Positions 20,639 through 29,176 of a DNA stretch of 64,000 nucleotides are shown here, piece after piece. A model generated the notes under the pieces. That model worked only from the letters and a program-made list of their open reading frames with translations, was not told the origin of the DNA and ran no database searches. The stretch covers positions 3,472,001 through 3,536,000 of the forward strand of contig NZ_CP102173.1 of NCBI RefSeq assembly GCF_024584515.1, given 5' to 3'. The DNA is from Aeromicrobium wangtongii (GTDB taxonomy: Bacteria > Actinomycetota > Actinomycetes > Propionibacteriales > Nocardioidaceae). Position 1 is the stretch's first letter. Each line of letters opens with the position of its first letter. A program made the position numbers and the translations under genes.

Positions 20639-21798
20639 GCATCCACCTGGAGCCGGTTGACCCACTTGGTCTGGAATACCCCGGGACGATTGGGGGCGAT
20701 GAGCCGCGCCGGATAGCCGTGCTCGACGTCCAGGGTCTGTCCGTTGAGCTCGAGCGCCAGCATCGTGCGTCCGTCGCGAACGACGTTGCCGACGACCCGG
20801 GACGAGCCGAACGCCCCTTTGGTCTGCAGCGACCCGACCACGATGTCCGTGCCCGGTGCGGCGCCGACCAGTGCAGCGAGATCGCGCAGCGGCACCCCCG
20901 TCCACGTGGCGCTGCGGCTCCATCCCTCTACGCACGCGATCGGCAGCCGGTGCGTGCTCTGCGGCATCGCGGCCAGCTGCTCGCGGCTCAGCGACACCGA
21001 CCGCTCGCCGGCGACGATCACCAGCCGCCAGGCCGGGTCCATTGCCGTCTGATCGGTCCCCGCGCCCGCTGCGGTGCGGTTGATCGGCAGGCCCTGGGGT
21101 CCGTCGCCGGGACGCACCGAGAATGCCGAGATCCGGCGCAGCCACGGGACGGTCTGGCCCGCGGTCAGCAGGACGGCCAGGCCGGACGCGACGAGCGCCC
21201 CGTGGAGCACCGATCGCCTGGTCGGGGCGGCGGGATCGGCCTGCTTCTCCGCGACCGGCTCGCCCAGGCCCTGCCGGATGACCGGCAGCTTGACGGCGAT
21301 GTGCACCAGCAGCGATCCGATCGCGACCCACGCGACGGCCTCGTGGGTGCGGCGGAAGCTGAACTCCCACGGGTACCAGCCGATGATGTTGAGCGTCCCG
21401 CTGGCCAGCATGAACAGCGATGCGGCCATCAGCACCGCGATCGAGCCGCGCTCCAGCGCCTCGACCAGCAGCGCTCGTGCTCCGCGGGCCGGCCGGATGA
21501 ACAGTCGCGGGTAGACCGACCACAGCTTGACCAGCAGCAACGGGATCGCCGCAGTACCGCTGATGACGTGCAGCCCCTGGGTCACGCGGTACAGCTGGGT
21601 CGGGCGAGGGCTCAGCGTCAGCCAGCCCGGCGTCGCGTACTGCAGATGGCTCCACATTCCGGTCGCGAAGCACACGACGAAGCAGACCCCCAGCAGCGAT
21701 CCGACCCGCGCGGTCAAGGCGGTCCCCCGGGCCCGGCTGTCGAAGTCCTCCGGTCGAGGGATCCGCCGCTCGATGTCGGCGACGGTCGGCAGCCTCAC
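20635..21798 (-). CDS. membrane-anchored molybdopterin-dependent oxidoreductase (SUOX-like domain)
   Basis: 387 residues, GTG start overlapping the methyltransferase stop. Residues about 25-195 form four or five transmembrane helices with His residues placed as in cytochrome-b561-like anchors (SHLQ, GLHVISG, RRTHEAVAW, LLVHIAV). Residues about 225-387 match the sulfite-oxidase-type oxidoreductase molybdopterin domain (PF00174), with the putative Mo ligand Cys289 in ACVEGWS and the downstream HGYPARLIAPNRPG. The catalytic domain probably faces outside. The substrate is unknown. This fused membrane-plus-SUOX form sits in an operon with glycosyltransferases. Confidence 0.85.
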   Translation of the reverse strand: MRLPTVADIERRIPRPEDFDSRARGTALTARVGSLLGVCFVVCFATGMWSHLQYATPGWLTLSPRPTQLYRVTQGLHVISGTAAIPLLLVKLWSVYPRLFIRPARGARALLVEALERGSIAVLMAASLFMLASGTLNIIGWYPWEFSFRRTHEAVAWVAIGSLLVHIAVKLPVIRQGLGEPVAEKQADPAAPTRRSVLHGALVASGLAVLLTAGQTVPWLRRISAFSVRPGDGPQGLPINRTAAGAGTDQTAMDPAWRLVIVAGERSVSLSREQLAAMPQSTHRLPIACVEGWSRSATWTGVPLRDLAALVGAAPGTDIVVGSLQTKGAFGSSRVVGNVVRDGRTMLALELNGQTLDVEHGYPARLIAPNRPGVFQTKWVNRLQVDA

Positions 21799-22436
21799 GG
21801 CATCCGGTGCAGCGTCGCGGTGTGACGCCCCCCGATGGTGCTCGTCGCCAGCACCTCCATGCCCGCCGAGGCCGCGACCTGCTCGATCGCGTCGAGGCCC
21901 ACGACGGCCCAGTCGAAGGGGGCCGAGAGCCGGCCGTCGACCCGCAGCTGGCGACGCTCGCGCACCAGGCCCGCCCCATGGTCATCGACCTCCGCGATCA
22001 CCTGCCCACCCGGCGCGAGCACCTCGCCGAGGCGCTCCAGCAGGCGCGCCGGGTCGCCGCCGATGCCCAGGTTGCCGTCGGCCAGCAGGGCGTAGGCCCA
22101 GCTCCCCTCGCCCGGGAGCGCGGAGAACACGCTGCGGCGCTCCGCGTGCGCACCGCGGTCGCGGGTCTGGCGCACGGCCTCGCTCGACACGTCGATGCCC
22201 ATCGCGGGCACCTGCCGCGACGTCAGCGCACCCACCAGGCGTCCGGGCCCGCAACCGACATCGATCGTCCCGGCATCGCACGGGGCGATGAACAGCGCGT
22301 GGTCGACCCAGTCCGCCTCGGCCGCCCAGGTGGGGACGTCGAAGGGCTCCGTGCGGCCGATGTGGTCGACGACCTGGGTGGACAGCCCGGAGTACGCCGC
22401 GTCGTAGGCGCTGACGGCATCGAAAGCGAGCCTCAT
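21795..22436 (-). CDS. class I SAM-dependent methyltransferase
   Basis: 213 residues from the ATG at 22436, which overlaps the TIGR04282-like gene by ATGA. SAM motif I is IDVGCGPGRLVGAL (about 57-70), followed by the acidic loop MGIDVSSEAV. Target unknown. Its place between glycosyltransferase-like genes and the molybdoenzyme suggests modification of a lipid-linked or glycosylated metabolite. Confidence 0.85.
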   Translation of the reverse strand: MRLAFDAVSAYDAAYSGLSTQVVDHIGRTEPFDVPTWAAEADWVDHALFIAPCDAGTIDVGCGPGRLVGALTSRQVPAMGIDVSSEAVRQTRDRGAHAERRSVFSALPGEGSWAYALLADGNLGIGGDPARLLERLGEVLAPGGQVIAEVDDHGAGLVRERRQLRVDGRLSAPFDWAVVGLDAIEQVAASAGMEVLATSTIGGRHTATLHRMP

Positions 22437-23104
22437 GCGCCGGTCCGGGGGCGTTGCCGCTCGACGGCGTCGGCCATCAGGGAGATGGGGATGTCGCCGG
22501 CGATCGCGACGGCGTCGTCCCAGGTGTCCATGTCGCGCAGCGTCCGCAGCCGGACGACGTCCCCGCCGAGGGCCTCCACGGTGCGGTCGCACGTGTCGTC
22601 CTGCGACATCGGCACATCGACCAGATGCTTGGCCAGCGCCGGATCGGGCAGGCCGAGCAGCCACCAGCCGCCGTCCTGCGCCGGGCCCACCACGATGCTG
22701 CCCAGCTCGACGGTCCGGCCGGCGTCGAGGTAGTCGGCCACGAGCAGCTGCGGGGTGTCCATGCCGACCTGGACGATGCCGGCAGCGCTGTCGCCGACCG
22801 CTGCCGCAGCGTCGGCGTGCGCGTTGGCGAGGCGCGCGGCCAGGCCGTCCCCACGCTGCGACACGACCTGCAGCGGCTCGAGCGCCGCCGCGATCTCCTC
22901 GCCGCGCGCCGCGGCCGACAGATCGCCGGTCATCGCGACCACGACGGGCCAGCCGACCGCGGTGGCCGTCGTCAGCGTGTCCAGCAGTGCGGCGGCGGCG
23001 AGCTCGGCTGCGCCGTCGTCGCCGATCGTCCGCGCGATGCGGGTCTTCGCCTGCCCCGGGACCGGCGCCTTCGCGACCACCAGCAGGAGGGTGGGGGCGG
23101 TCAT
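22433..23104 (-). CDS. TIGR04282/DUF2064 glycosyltransferase-like protein
   Basis: 223 residues with the N-terminal signature VVAKAPVPGQAKTRI of the DUF2064 nucleotidyl/glycosyltransferase A-fold family. The VQVGMDTPQL segment and GPAQDGGWWLLGL are also present. Both ends overlap neighbours by ATGA. In many actinobacteria this family is adjacent to a GT2 enzyme, as here. Its donor and acceptor are unknown. Confidence 0.85.
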   Translation of the reverse strand: MTAPTLLLVVAKAPVPGQAKTRIARTIGDDGAAELAAAALLDTLTTATAVGWPVVVAMTGDLSAAARGEEIAAALEPLQVVSQRGDGLAARLANAHADAAAAVGDSAAGIVQVGMDTPQLLVADYLDAGRTVELGSIVVGPAQDGGWWLLGLPDPALAKHLVDVPMSQDDTCDRTVEALGGDVVRLRTLRDMDTWDDAVAIAGDIPISLMADAVERQRPRTGA

Positions 23105-23763
23105 CGCAGCACCTTGGCGAAGTCGTGGGCGACCAGCACGGTGCCCCGGACCGAGCCGGACACCTTCGACTTCGTGCCGGCTGCGCGCCGTCCGTACGAC
23201 ACGTCGACCTCCTGGACGGTCCAGCCCGCGCCGGCGGCGCGCAGCATCAGCTCGAGCGGGTAGCCGAACCGGCGGTCCTGGACGCCGAGCGCCAGCAGGT
23301 CGTCGCGGCGACACACCCGCATGGGGGCGAGGTCGTGGATCGGGAACCGGCTGCGCCGGCGTATCAGGGTCGCCAGCAGCTGCGTTCCCAGGCGGGCGTG
23401 CCACGGCCACACCCCGGCGGCCACGGGGCGTCGGCGGCCGACGGCCATCGTGACCGCACCGGAGCGCACCAGGTCGAGCATCGGGACGAGCTCGTCCAGG
23501 CGCATCGAGGCGTCCCCGTCGATCACGGCGACGTGCTCCGCGGTCGCGGCGAGCATCCCGGCGTGGACGGCCGCGCCGTACCCGGGACGCGGCTCCGTCA
23601 CGACCTGGGCGCCGAGCGAGCGGGCCACATCGGCGGTGCCGTCGCTGGATCCGTTGTCGACGACGATGACGTTCCAGCCGTCCGGGACGGCGGCGAGCAC
23701 GAGCGGCAGCGCGCGTGCCTCGTCCCGGCAGGGAATCACGACATCGCACAGGCTCATACCCAT
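23101..23763 (-). CDS. family 2 glycosyltransferase (DPM/DPG-like)
   Basis: 220 residues; starts at 23763 or 23757 are both possible (MGM). The GT-A fold begins with CDVVIPCRDEARALP and carries the DXD-type motif VAVIDGDASM. The spacing and absence of membrane helices resemble polyprenyl-phosphate mannosyl/glucosyl synthases. It is first gene of a five-gene operon in which all neighbours overlap by 4 bp. Confidence 0.85.
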   Translation of the reverse strand: MGMSLCDVVIPCRDEARALPLVLAAVPDGWNVIVVDNGSSDGTADVARSLGAQVVTEPRPGYGAAVHAGMLAATAEHVAVIDGDASMRLDELVPMLDLVRSGAVTMAVGRRRPVAAGVWPWHARLGTQLLATLIRRRSRFPIHDLAPMRVCRRDDLLALGVQDRRFGYPLELMLRAAGAGWTVQEVDVSYGRRAAGTKSKVSGSVRGTVLVAHDFAKVLR

Positions 23764-23858
23764 GGTTCGACGCTAGGTCGGTCCCTGGTTGGTGGGGAGG
23801 GCAGTAATTCTCTGGTTCGCGATCACGACGGGCCGGACCCGGCCGCCGCGCCTAGGCT

Positions 23859-25163
23859 GTGCGCGTGCCTGGACTTCCCGCTCGTTCGCGCGCCGCGGCG
23901 GCGTCGGCGGCAGCCGGCCTGCTGCTGGTGGTCGCGTCGATGGTCCTGCCACGGTGGCTGGACGAGGACGTCCGGGTGCACTGGCCACCGCTGCACGCCG
24001 ACTGGGACCCACGGATCGGCATCCTGACGCTGCCAGCGGTGGCGATCGGGCTGGCGCTCGCGCTGGTGCTGCCGGTTCTGGCGCGCAACGTCCCGTGGCG
24101 GGTGCTGCTGCTGGCGGCCTTCGCGGCGACCTGGGTCTGGGTCATGGCGCTGGCGATGACCGAGGGCACCGACGGTCTGGCTCGGGTCTTCGAGCGGCGC
24201 CAGGAGTACGTCTACGACGCCCAGGGCGTGGGCTCGATCCACACGATGCTGCAGACCTTCGTCGACCGGATCCCGTACTCATCGCCGGAGAACTGGCACG
24301 TCCACGTCGCCGGACACCCGCCGGGCGCCCTGCTGTACTTCGTGGGCATCGACCGGCTCGGCATCACCGATCCGTTCTGGATCGGTGTGGTGTGCGTGAC
24401 GATCGCCTGCACGGCGGTCGTGGCGGTGCTCAGCACCCTGCGGACGCTCGGCACCGAGCGGCTGGCCCGGTCGGCGATGCCGTGGCTCGTCCTGGCGCCC
24501 ACCGCGGTGTGGACCGGCGTCACCGGCGACGCGGTGTTCACGGCTGTCGCCGCGTGGGGACTCGCCCTGCTGGCGATCGCGGCGAAGCGCGGGGGCGCGG
24601 TCCCGGCGATCGGGGCGGGGCTGCTGCTGGGCAGCTGCGTCTACCTCTCCTACGGCCTGGTGCTGCTCGGCATCCTGGCCGTCGCGGTGCTGCTGATCGC
24701 CCGGTCGTGGCGTCCGCTGCCATGGGCGGTCGGCGGCGCGCTGGTCGTCGTCGCGCTGGTCACCGCCGGGGGCTTCGCGTGGTGGGAGGCGTATCCGGTG
24801 CTGCGGGAGCGCTACTACGACGGCATCGCCTCGGAGCGGGCGTTCTCGTACTGGGTGTGGGGCAACATCGCGGCCTGGACCTTCACGGTCGGCCTGGCGG
24901 TGTGGGCGGCGTTCCCCGCGGCTGCCCGGGCGGCGCGCCGCGGCAACGTCCTGGCCCAGCTGGCGGGGGCTGCCCTGCTGACGATCCTCGTGGCCGACCT
25001 GTCCGGCATGAGCAAGGCCGAGGTCGAGCGCATCTTCCTGCCCTTCACGATCTGGGTCGTCGCCCTGCCTGCCCTGCTCCCGGAACGCTGGCACCGCCCC
25101 CTGCTGATCTCCCAGGTGGCGCTGGCCCTCCTGACCCAAACCCTCCTCCTGACCAGGTGGTAG
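23859..25163 (+). CDS. polytopic membrane protein, possible GT-C-type glycosyltransferase
   Basis: 434 residues; GTG 23859 or GTG 23865 are alternative starts. About ten or eleven hydrophobic helices span the protein. A long non-membrane loop after the third helix carries WHVHVAGHPPGALLYF, and short re-entrant loops follow. This overall plan resembles polyprenyl-phosphate-sugar-dependent mannosyltransferases, but no diagnostic DD/DE motif is clear. It is divergent from the GT2-led operon across 95 bp, which supports a shared glycan/lipid role. It ends before a large palindrome. Confidence 0.6.
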   Translation: MRVPGLPARSRAAAASAAAGLLLVVASMVLPRWLDEDVRVHWPPLHADWDPRIGILTLPAVAIGLALALVLPVLARNVPWRVLLLAAFAATWVWVMALAMTEGTDGLARVFERRQEYVYDAQGVGSIHTMLQTFVDRIPYSSPENWHVHVAGHPPGALLYFVGIDRLGITDPFWIGVVCVTIACTAVVAVLSTLRTLGTERLARSAMPWLVLAPTAVWTGVTGDAVFTAVAAWGLALLAIAAKRGGAVPAIGAGLLLGSCVYLSYGLVLLGILAVAVLLIARSWRPLPWAVGGALVVVALVTAGGFAWWEAYPVLRERYYDGIASERAFSYWVWGNIAAWTFTVGLAVWAAFPAAARAARRGNVLAQLAGAALLTILVADLSGMSKAEVERIFLPFTIWVVALPALLPERWHRPLLISQVALALLTQTLLLTRW

Positions 25164-25179
25164 CCCCGCTGGTAGCCCC

Positions 25180-25238
25180 ACTTTTTGGGCACTTATGTAC
25201 CGATCCGGGGGCCAGATCCGTACATGGGTGCCCAAAGT
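25180..25238. repeat. long intergenic palindrome, copy A
   Basis: Left arm 25180-25205 and right arm 25215-25238 are near-perfect inverted repeats: TTGGGCACTTATGTACCGATC on the left and the complement-matching GATCCGTACATGGGTGCCCAA on the right, given here as separate arms. The loop is CGGGGGCCA. The core GATC-NN-TACATG-N-G-N-GCC is shared with copy B at 51264-51326. It probably forms the terminator of the upstream membrane-protein gene. Confidence 0.8.
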
Positions 25239-25283
25239 TGGCGGCTGGGCCGTCTACAGGTGGGGGTCATCCCGTAGGGTATG

Positions 25284-25299
25284 ACCTACCTTAGTAGGT
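25284..25299 (+). promoter_or_regulatory. operator 1 of the TrmB-like regulon (thiolase)
   Basis: ACCTAC-CTTA-GTAGGT, a 6+6 bp inverted repeat with 4-bp spacer. It ends 11 bp before the thiolase ATG and abuts its ribosome-binding site (AGGAG at 25300-25304). It is the same palindrome as at 26545, 30149 and 35435. Confidence 0.75.
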
Positions 25300-25310
25300 A
25301 GGAGAAAGTC

Positions 25311-26456
25311 ATGCCGGACGTACTTATCGCGTCAGCCACAAGGTCCGCCATCGGTCGCGCGAAGAAGGGATCCTTGGTCGACACCCGTCCGGATGACCTC
25401 GTCGCCACCGTGATCCGCGCCGCTGTCGCTGATGCACGGATCGACCCGGGATCGCTGGACGACCATGCCTTGGGGACGGCTTATCCCGAGGGTCGACAGG
25501 GCAGCAACTTGGCTCGTCGAGTGGTGCCCTTGGCCGGTTTGCCGATCACGGTTCCAGCGACCACCGTGAACCGCTTCTGCGCCTCCAGCCTGCAAGCGCT
25601 GCGCATGGGCGCCCACGCGATCTGGTCGGGGGAAGCCCATGCGTACCTCGCATCCGGCGTCGAGTCCATCAGCCAGGTCGGCCGCACCACCACCGAACAC
25701 GACAAGCACCCCGCGCTCACTGCAGGCGGCATCGCGGACATGTACATTCCGATGGGGCTCACTGCCGAGAGAGTCGCCCGCGAGCACGGCATCAGTCGGG
25801 CCGACATGGACGCATTCGCGCTACGCTCCCACCGCCGGGCCATCGCCGCGCAGGACGACGGCAGCACGGCCAGGGAGATCACCCCCGTACCCTTGCCCGA
25901 CGGCACCTTGTTCACCCAGGACGACGGTCCTCGGCGAGACAGCTCGCTCGAAGCACTGCACGGCCTCCGTCCAGTGTTCGCCGACGACGGGGTGGTGACT
26001 GCCGGCAATGCGTGCCCACTCAACGACGGAGCCGCGGCAGCCGTGCTGGTGAGCGATGTCATGGCACAGAACCAAGGTCTTGCTGCACGCGCCAGGATTG
26101 TCGCGACCTCCGTCTCGGGCCTCCCGCCCGAGATCATGGGGGTCGGCCCGATCGAAGCAGTGCGCAAGATCCTCGCCGCCACCGGGACAGCGATGGGCGA
26201 CATCGATGCCATCGAGTTCAACGAAGCCTTCGCGTCCCAGGTGCTGGCAAGCGCCCGGGCCACCGGGATGGACATCGACAACCAGGTCAACCTCCGCGGT
26301 GGCTCCATAGCGCTCGGCCACCCGTTCGGGATGAGTGGCATCCGGCTCGTGACCACCCTGCTCACGACCCTGGAGGAGATCGACGGAACGCTCGGCATGG
26401 TGACGCTGTGCGTGGGTGGCGGCCAAGGCATGGCGTTGCTTCTGGAGCGGGTCTGA
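25311..26456 (+). CDS. thiolase (acetyl-CoA C-acyltransferase)
   Basis: 381 residues, normal thiolase length. The catalytic triad is complete: nucleophile Cys90 in NRFCASS, His337 in GHPFGMSG and Cys367 in CVGGGQG. The GMGPGP-type loop is present as MGVGPIEA, and NEAFA supplies the conserved Asn. It cleaves 3-ketoacyl-CoA to acetyl-CoA plus a shortened acyl-CoA, or the reverse. Operator 1 lies directly upstream, so it should be co-regulated with the ligase, importer and SDR of this region. It would be the final beta-oxidation-like step of the predicted pathway. Confidence 0.92.
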   Translation: MPDVLIASATRSAIGRAKKGSLVDTRPDDLVATVIRAAVADARIDPGSLDDHALGTAYPEGRQGSNLARRVVPLAGLPITVPATTVNRFCASSLQALRMGAHAIWSGEAHAYLASGVESISQVGRTTTEHDKHPALTAGGIADMYIPMGLTAERVAREHGISRADMDAFALRSHRRAIAAQDDGSTAREITPVPLPDGTLFTQDDGPRRDSSLEALHGLRPVFADDGVVTAGNACPLNDGAAAAVLVSDVMAQNQGLAARARIVATSVSGLPPEIMGVGPIEAVRKILAATGTAMGDIDAIEFNEAFASQVLASARATGMDIDNQVNLRGGSIALGHPFGMSGIRLVTTLLTTLEEIDGTLGMVTLCVGGGQGMALLLERV

Positions 26457-26544
26457 CCGTGACAGACGCAGCCGACCCGAATCTGCTCACAAACCGCTCA
26501 CGCCCGGCGCCGAAAGGTGGTCGCGCAACACATGGGCGCCTCCT

Positions 26545-26560
26545 ACCTACTGCGGTAGGC
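26545..26560 (+). promoter_or_regulatory. operator 2 of the TrmB-like regulon (regulator gene)
   Basis: ACCTAC-TGCG-GTAGGC, one mismatch from the regulon palindrome, 28 bp before the regulator ATG. It is consistent with autoregulation. A possible -10 TAGTAC follows at 26564-26569. Confidence 0.65.
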
Positions 26561-26588
26561 TGCTAGTACTGCATACGAAGGAGTTGCC

Positions 26589-27491
26589 ATGTCCCACCCC
26601 AGTCCGAACGCCGCCCCGGCGGACGTCCTGGCCTCGTCCCTGCAGGACCTGGGATTCTCCTCCTACGAGGCGCGGTGCTACGTGGGCCTCCTGGGGCAGC
26701 CATCCCAGACTGGTTACGCGGTCTCCAAGCGCACCGGCGTCCCGCAGCCGAAGGTCTACGAGGCGCTGCGCAAGCTCGTGGCGCGAGGTGCGGCCTTCGA
26801 GGTGGATGTCGATCCAGTGCTGTTCGCAGCCGTTCCTCCCAAGCAACTGCTGGATGGCCTGTCCTCTCACTTCCAGGAACGGCACCGGGGTGCCCGCGAG
26901 GCAGCCGAACGCCTCGCCATCGATACGACGGTTGCTCCGGTCGCGGCCGTTTATGCCCTCGACAGCGCCAGCAGCTCGATCGCCGCCGGAACAGCGGCAA
27001 TTGCGCGCGCCTCCCGGCGCGTGTACACGTCCGCCAGCCCCGACGAGATGGCTCAGCTGTTGCCGGCCCTGGAGGAACGCAGGGATGCCGGGGTCGACGT
27101 CGTCCTGATCGACTTTGCCCGCAAACCACTCCCCGCCGACGGGATGCGGGTGTTTCGCCACGCCAGCACCGAGAACTCGATCTACCGGCACCACCAGGCC
27201 CGGCACATCGCGGTCGTCGTCGACTCCGTCGAGACGGTCTACGCAGTTGCTCCCGGCGGAGACAACTGGGACGGCGTGCGGACCCGCAACGCGGCCGTCA
27301 TCGCCGCCGTCAAGGGCATGATCAAGCACGATATCGATCTGCAACAGATATACGCCGATTTCGGCCCCGCGTTGGTCGCAGCCTATGGGCCGGGCCTGCA
27401 GGCCTTGGAGAAGTACCGTCAGGATGACACCAGCGAGAGGACCGCGGGCGATTCCGGCTCCGCCGTCCAGGACACGTCACTCATGGGCTGA
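26589..27491 (+). CDS. TrmB-family transcriptional regulator
   Basis: 300 residues. An N-terminal winged helix (about 14-80: LQDLGFSSYEARCYVGLL, then YAVSKRTGVPQPKVYEALRKL) is the TrmB_N (PF01978) DNA-binding domain. A C-terminal sensing domain follows (about 100-270). TrmB proteins bind palindromes and respond to pathway metabolites, often sugars in archaea, but bacterial members sense diverse ligands. It sits inside the cluster behind its own copy of the palindrome, making it the best candidate for the cluster's regulator. Weak ribosome site GAAGGAG at 26577. Confidence 0.85.
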   Translation: MSHPSPNAAPADVLASSLQDLGFSSYEARCYVGLLGQPSQTGYAVSKRTGVPQPKVYEALRKLVARGAAFEVDVDPVLFAAVPPKQLLDGLSSHFQERHRGAREAAERLAIDTTVAPVAAVYALDSASSSIAAGTAAIARASRRVYTSASPDEMAQLLPALEERRDAGVDVVLIDFARKPLPADGMRVFRHASTENSIYRHHQARHIAVVVDSVETVYAVAPGGDNWDGVRTRNAAVIAAVKGMIKHDIDLQQIYADFGPALVAAYGPGLQALEKYRQDDTSERTAGDSGSAVQDTSLMG

Positions 27492-27502
27492 GGCCGGCAC
27501 GG

Positions 27503-29176
27503 TCAGGCCTGCAGGTCCGCGACGAGATCCTTCTTCGAAACCTTTCCCACCGGCGAGAGCGGGAACTCCGGGTAGATTCGCAGCTTCTCCGGAAGCTTGT
27601 GTCGCGCCAGCTCGAAGGTCGAGAGGTGCTGGACAGCCTGCTCAAGCGTCAGCGACATGCCGTCCCTGAGCACCACGCACGCGCACATCCGCTCCCCGAG
27701 CACATCGTCCGGGTACGGAACCACGGCCACATTGAGCACCGATTCGTGCCGAAGCAGCAGATTCTCGATCTCCTCGGCCGAGATCTTCTCCCCGCCCCGG
27801 TTGATGAGGTCCTTCTTCCGACCTGCCACCACGTAGTTGCCGGACGGGTGACGCCACATGAGGTCTCCGCTCATGTAGAAGCCTTCAGGAGAGAAGGCAT
27901 GGCGGTTGTGCTCGGGCGCGTTGAAGTAACCGCGCAGCGTGTATGGGCCGCGGGTCCACAGCTCACCGACCTCGCCGTTCGCGACGTCGCGACCGTCGTC
28001 ATCCACCAGGCGCACCTCGTCGTCGGGACAGATCGGGCGGCCGACGGTCTCGAGACGAACCTCGTCGGGGTCGTCGAGCCGCACGAACATCAGCAGACCC
28101 TCGGCCATGCCGAAGTTCTCCTGCACCGTTGCGGAGGTGAAGATCTCCTGTGCGCGCAGACGGGTCTCTGGCTGCAGCCGCTGCCCCCCGCTCTGGATGA
28201 CCCGCATCGAGGAGAGGTCCACGTCGCGGATCCCCTCATGGTTCAGCAACTTGATCAACAGGGCGGGCACGACGTGCATGTGGGTGGCACGATCACGCAC
28301 GATTCGTGCCAGCACGACCTCGGCACGGGTGGAGGTGACCAACGAGACGCTCGCGCCAGCGAACAGAAAACCTTGCATGCCGGGACACGCAAGCGGCAAG
28401 TTGTGCGAGATCGGCAGCACGTCCAGCAGCACGTCGCCCTCGCGCACATCACATACCGACACCGCGAGATGCGAGTTGAAGGCGTAGTCGTTGTGACTGC
28501 GCGGGATGAGCTTGGGGATGCCGGTCGTGCCTCCGGAGAGCTGGAACACCGCAGGATTCTCGGCATCGAGGCCATCGCGGAGCGCGAGCACTTCAGCCAC
28601 GGTCGTGACGGGCTCGCGGGTCAGCAAGGTCTCGATGCCGACCGCGCCCGGCACCTCTGCCCCGTCGCCCTCGACCAGGTGCCACCGCAGCCCCGGCTCG
28701 GCGGCCTGTACCCGCCGGAAGATGCTCGAGAAGTCCACATCCCTTGCCGCAGGCGGCGAGGCCATGGCGACCGCGCCTGACAACCGCACGAACTGCTCGA
28801 CCTCACCGAACCTGTGGCTGGGCAGGGCCATGATCGGAATGGCCCCGAGGTGCTGCAGTCCGAGGTAGAACGACGCGAAGGCCGCAGTGTTCCTCAGCTG
28901 CACGACCACGCGATCCAGCGGACGCAACCCCAAGTCGTACAGGTTTCGCGCCGTGATCATCGCGCGCTCCGCGAGCTCGGCGTATGTCAGCCTCTCCGTC
29001 TCGTCGACAATTGCCACTCGATCAGCAAAGGCGGCGAAAGCATCCTCGTAGTGCTCGATCAGCAGCCGGTCCTCCCAGTAGCCCGCGGCGCGAAATCGCG
29101 CGGCGTCCTCGGCCGGGAATCGGACCAGTCCTTGAAGCTCCATCTGCTCTCCACCTGCCGTGGCCGACGATGTCAT
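27503..29176 (-). CDS. aryl-acid AMP/CoA ligase, EntE/DhbE-like
   Basis: 557 residues of the ANL superfamily. Motifs in order: an EntE-type start FPAEDAARFRAAGYW, P-loop LSGGTTGIPKLIPRSHNDY, SHNLPLACPG, ENFGMAEG, GDLMWRHPSGN and the catalytic-lysine region PLSPVGKVSKKDL. Closest in style to 2,3-dihydroxybenzoate- and salicylate-activating enzymes. No isochorismatase, NRPS or siderophore gene is near, and the gene overlaps an importer lipoprotein gene by ATGA. It therefore more likely makes the CoA thioester of an imported aromatic or cyclic acid, as salicylyl-CoA-forming systems do. M12 is an alternative start. Confidence 0.87.
   Translation of the reverse strand: MTSSATAGGEQMELQGLVRFPAEDAARFRAAGYWEDRLLIEHYEDAFAAFADRVAIVDETERLTYAELAERAMITARNLYDLGLRPLDRVVVQLRNTAAFASFYLGLQHLGAIPIMALPSHRFGEVEQFVRLSGAVAMASPPAARDVDFSSIFRRVQAAEPGLRWHLVEGDGAEVPGAVGIETLLTREPVTTVAEVLALRDGLDAENPAVFQLSGGTTGIPKLIPRSHNDYAFNSHLAVSVCDVREGDVLLDVLPISHNLPLACPGMQGFLFAGASVSLVTSTRAEVVLARIVRDRATHMHVVPALLIKLLNHEGIRDVDLSSMRVIQSGGQRLQPETRLRAQEIFTSATVQENFGMAEGLLMFVRLDDPDEVRLETVGRPICPDDEVRLVDDDGRDVANGEVGELWTRGPYTLRGYFNAPEHNRHAFSPEGFYMSGDLMWRHPSGNYVVAGRKKDLINRGGEKISAEEIENLLLRHESVLNVAVVPYPDDVLGERMCACVVLRDGMSLTLEQAVQHLSTFELARHKLPEKLRIYPEFPLSPVGKVSKKDLVADLQA

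Noticed and set aside
27503..29176. Siderophore (dihydroxybenzoate) pathway
   Set aside because: Only the EntE-like ligase is present; no isochorismatase, dehydrogenase, NRPS or iron-uptake gene nearby, and the operon partner is an importer lipoprotein.
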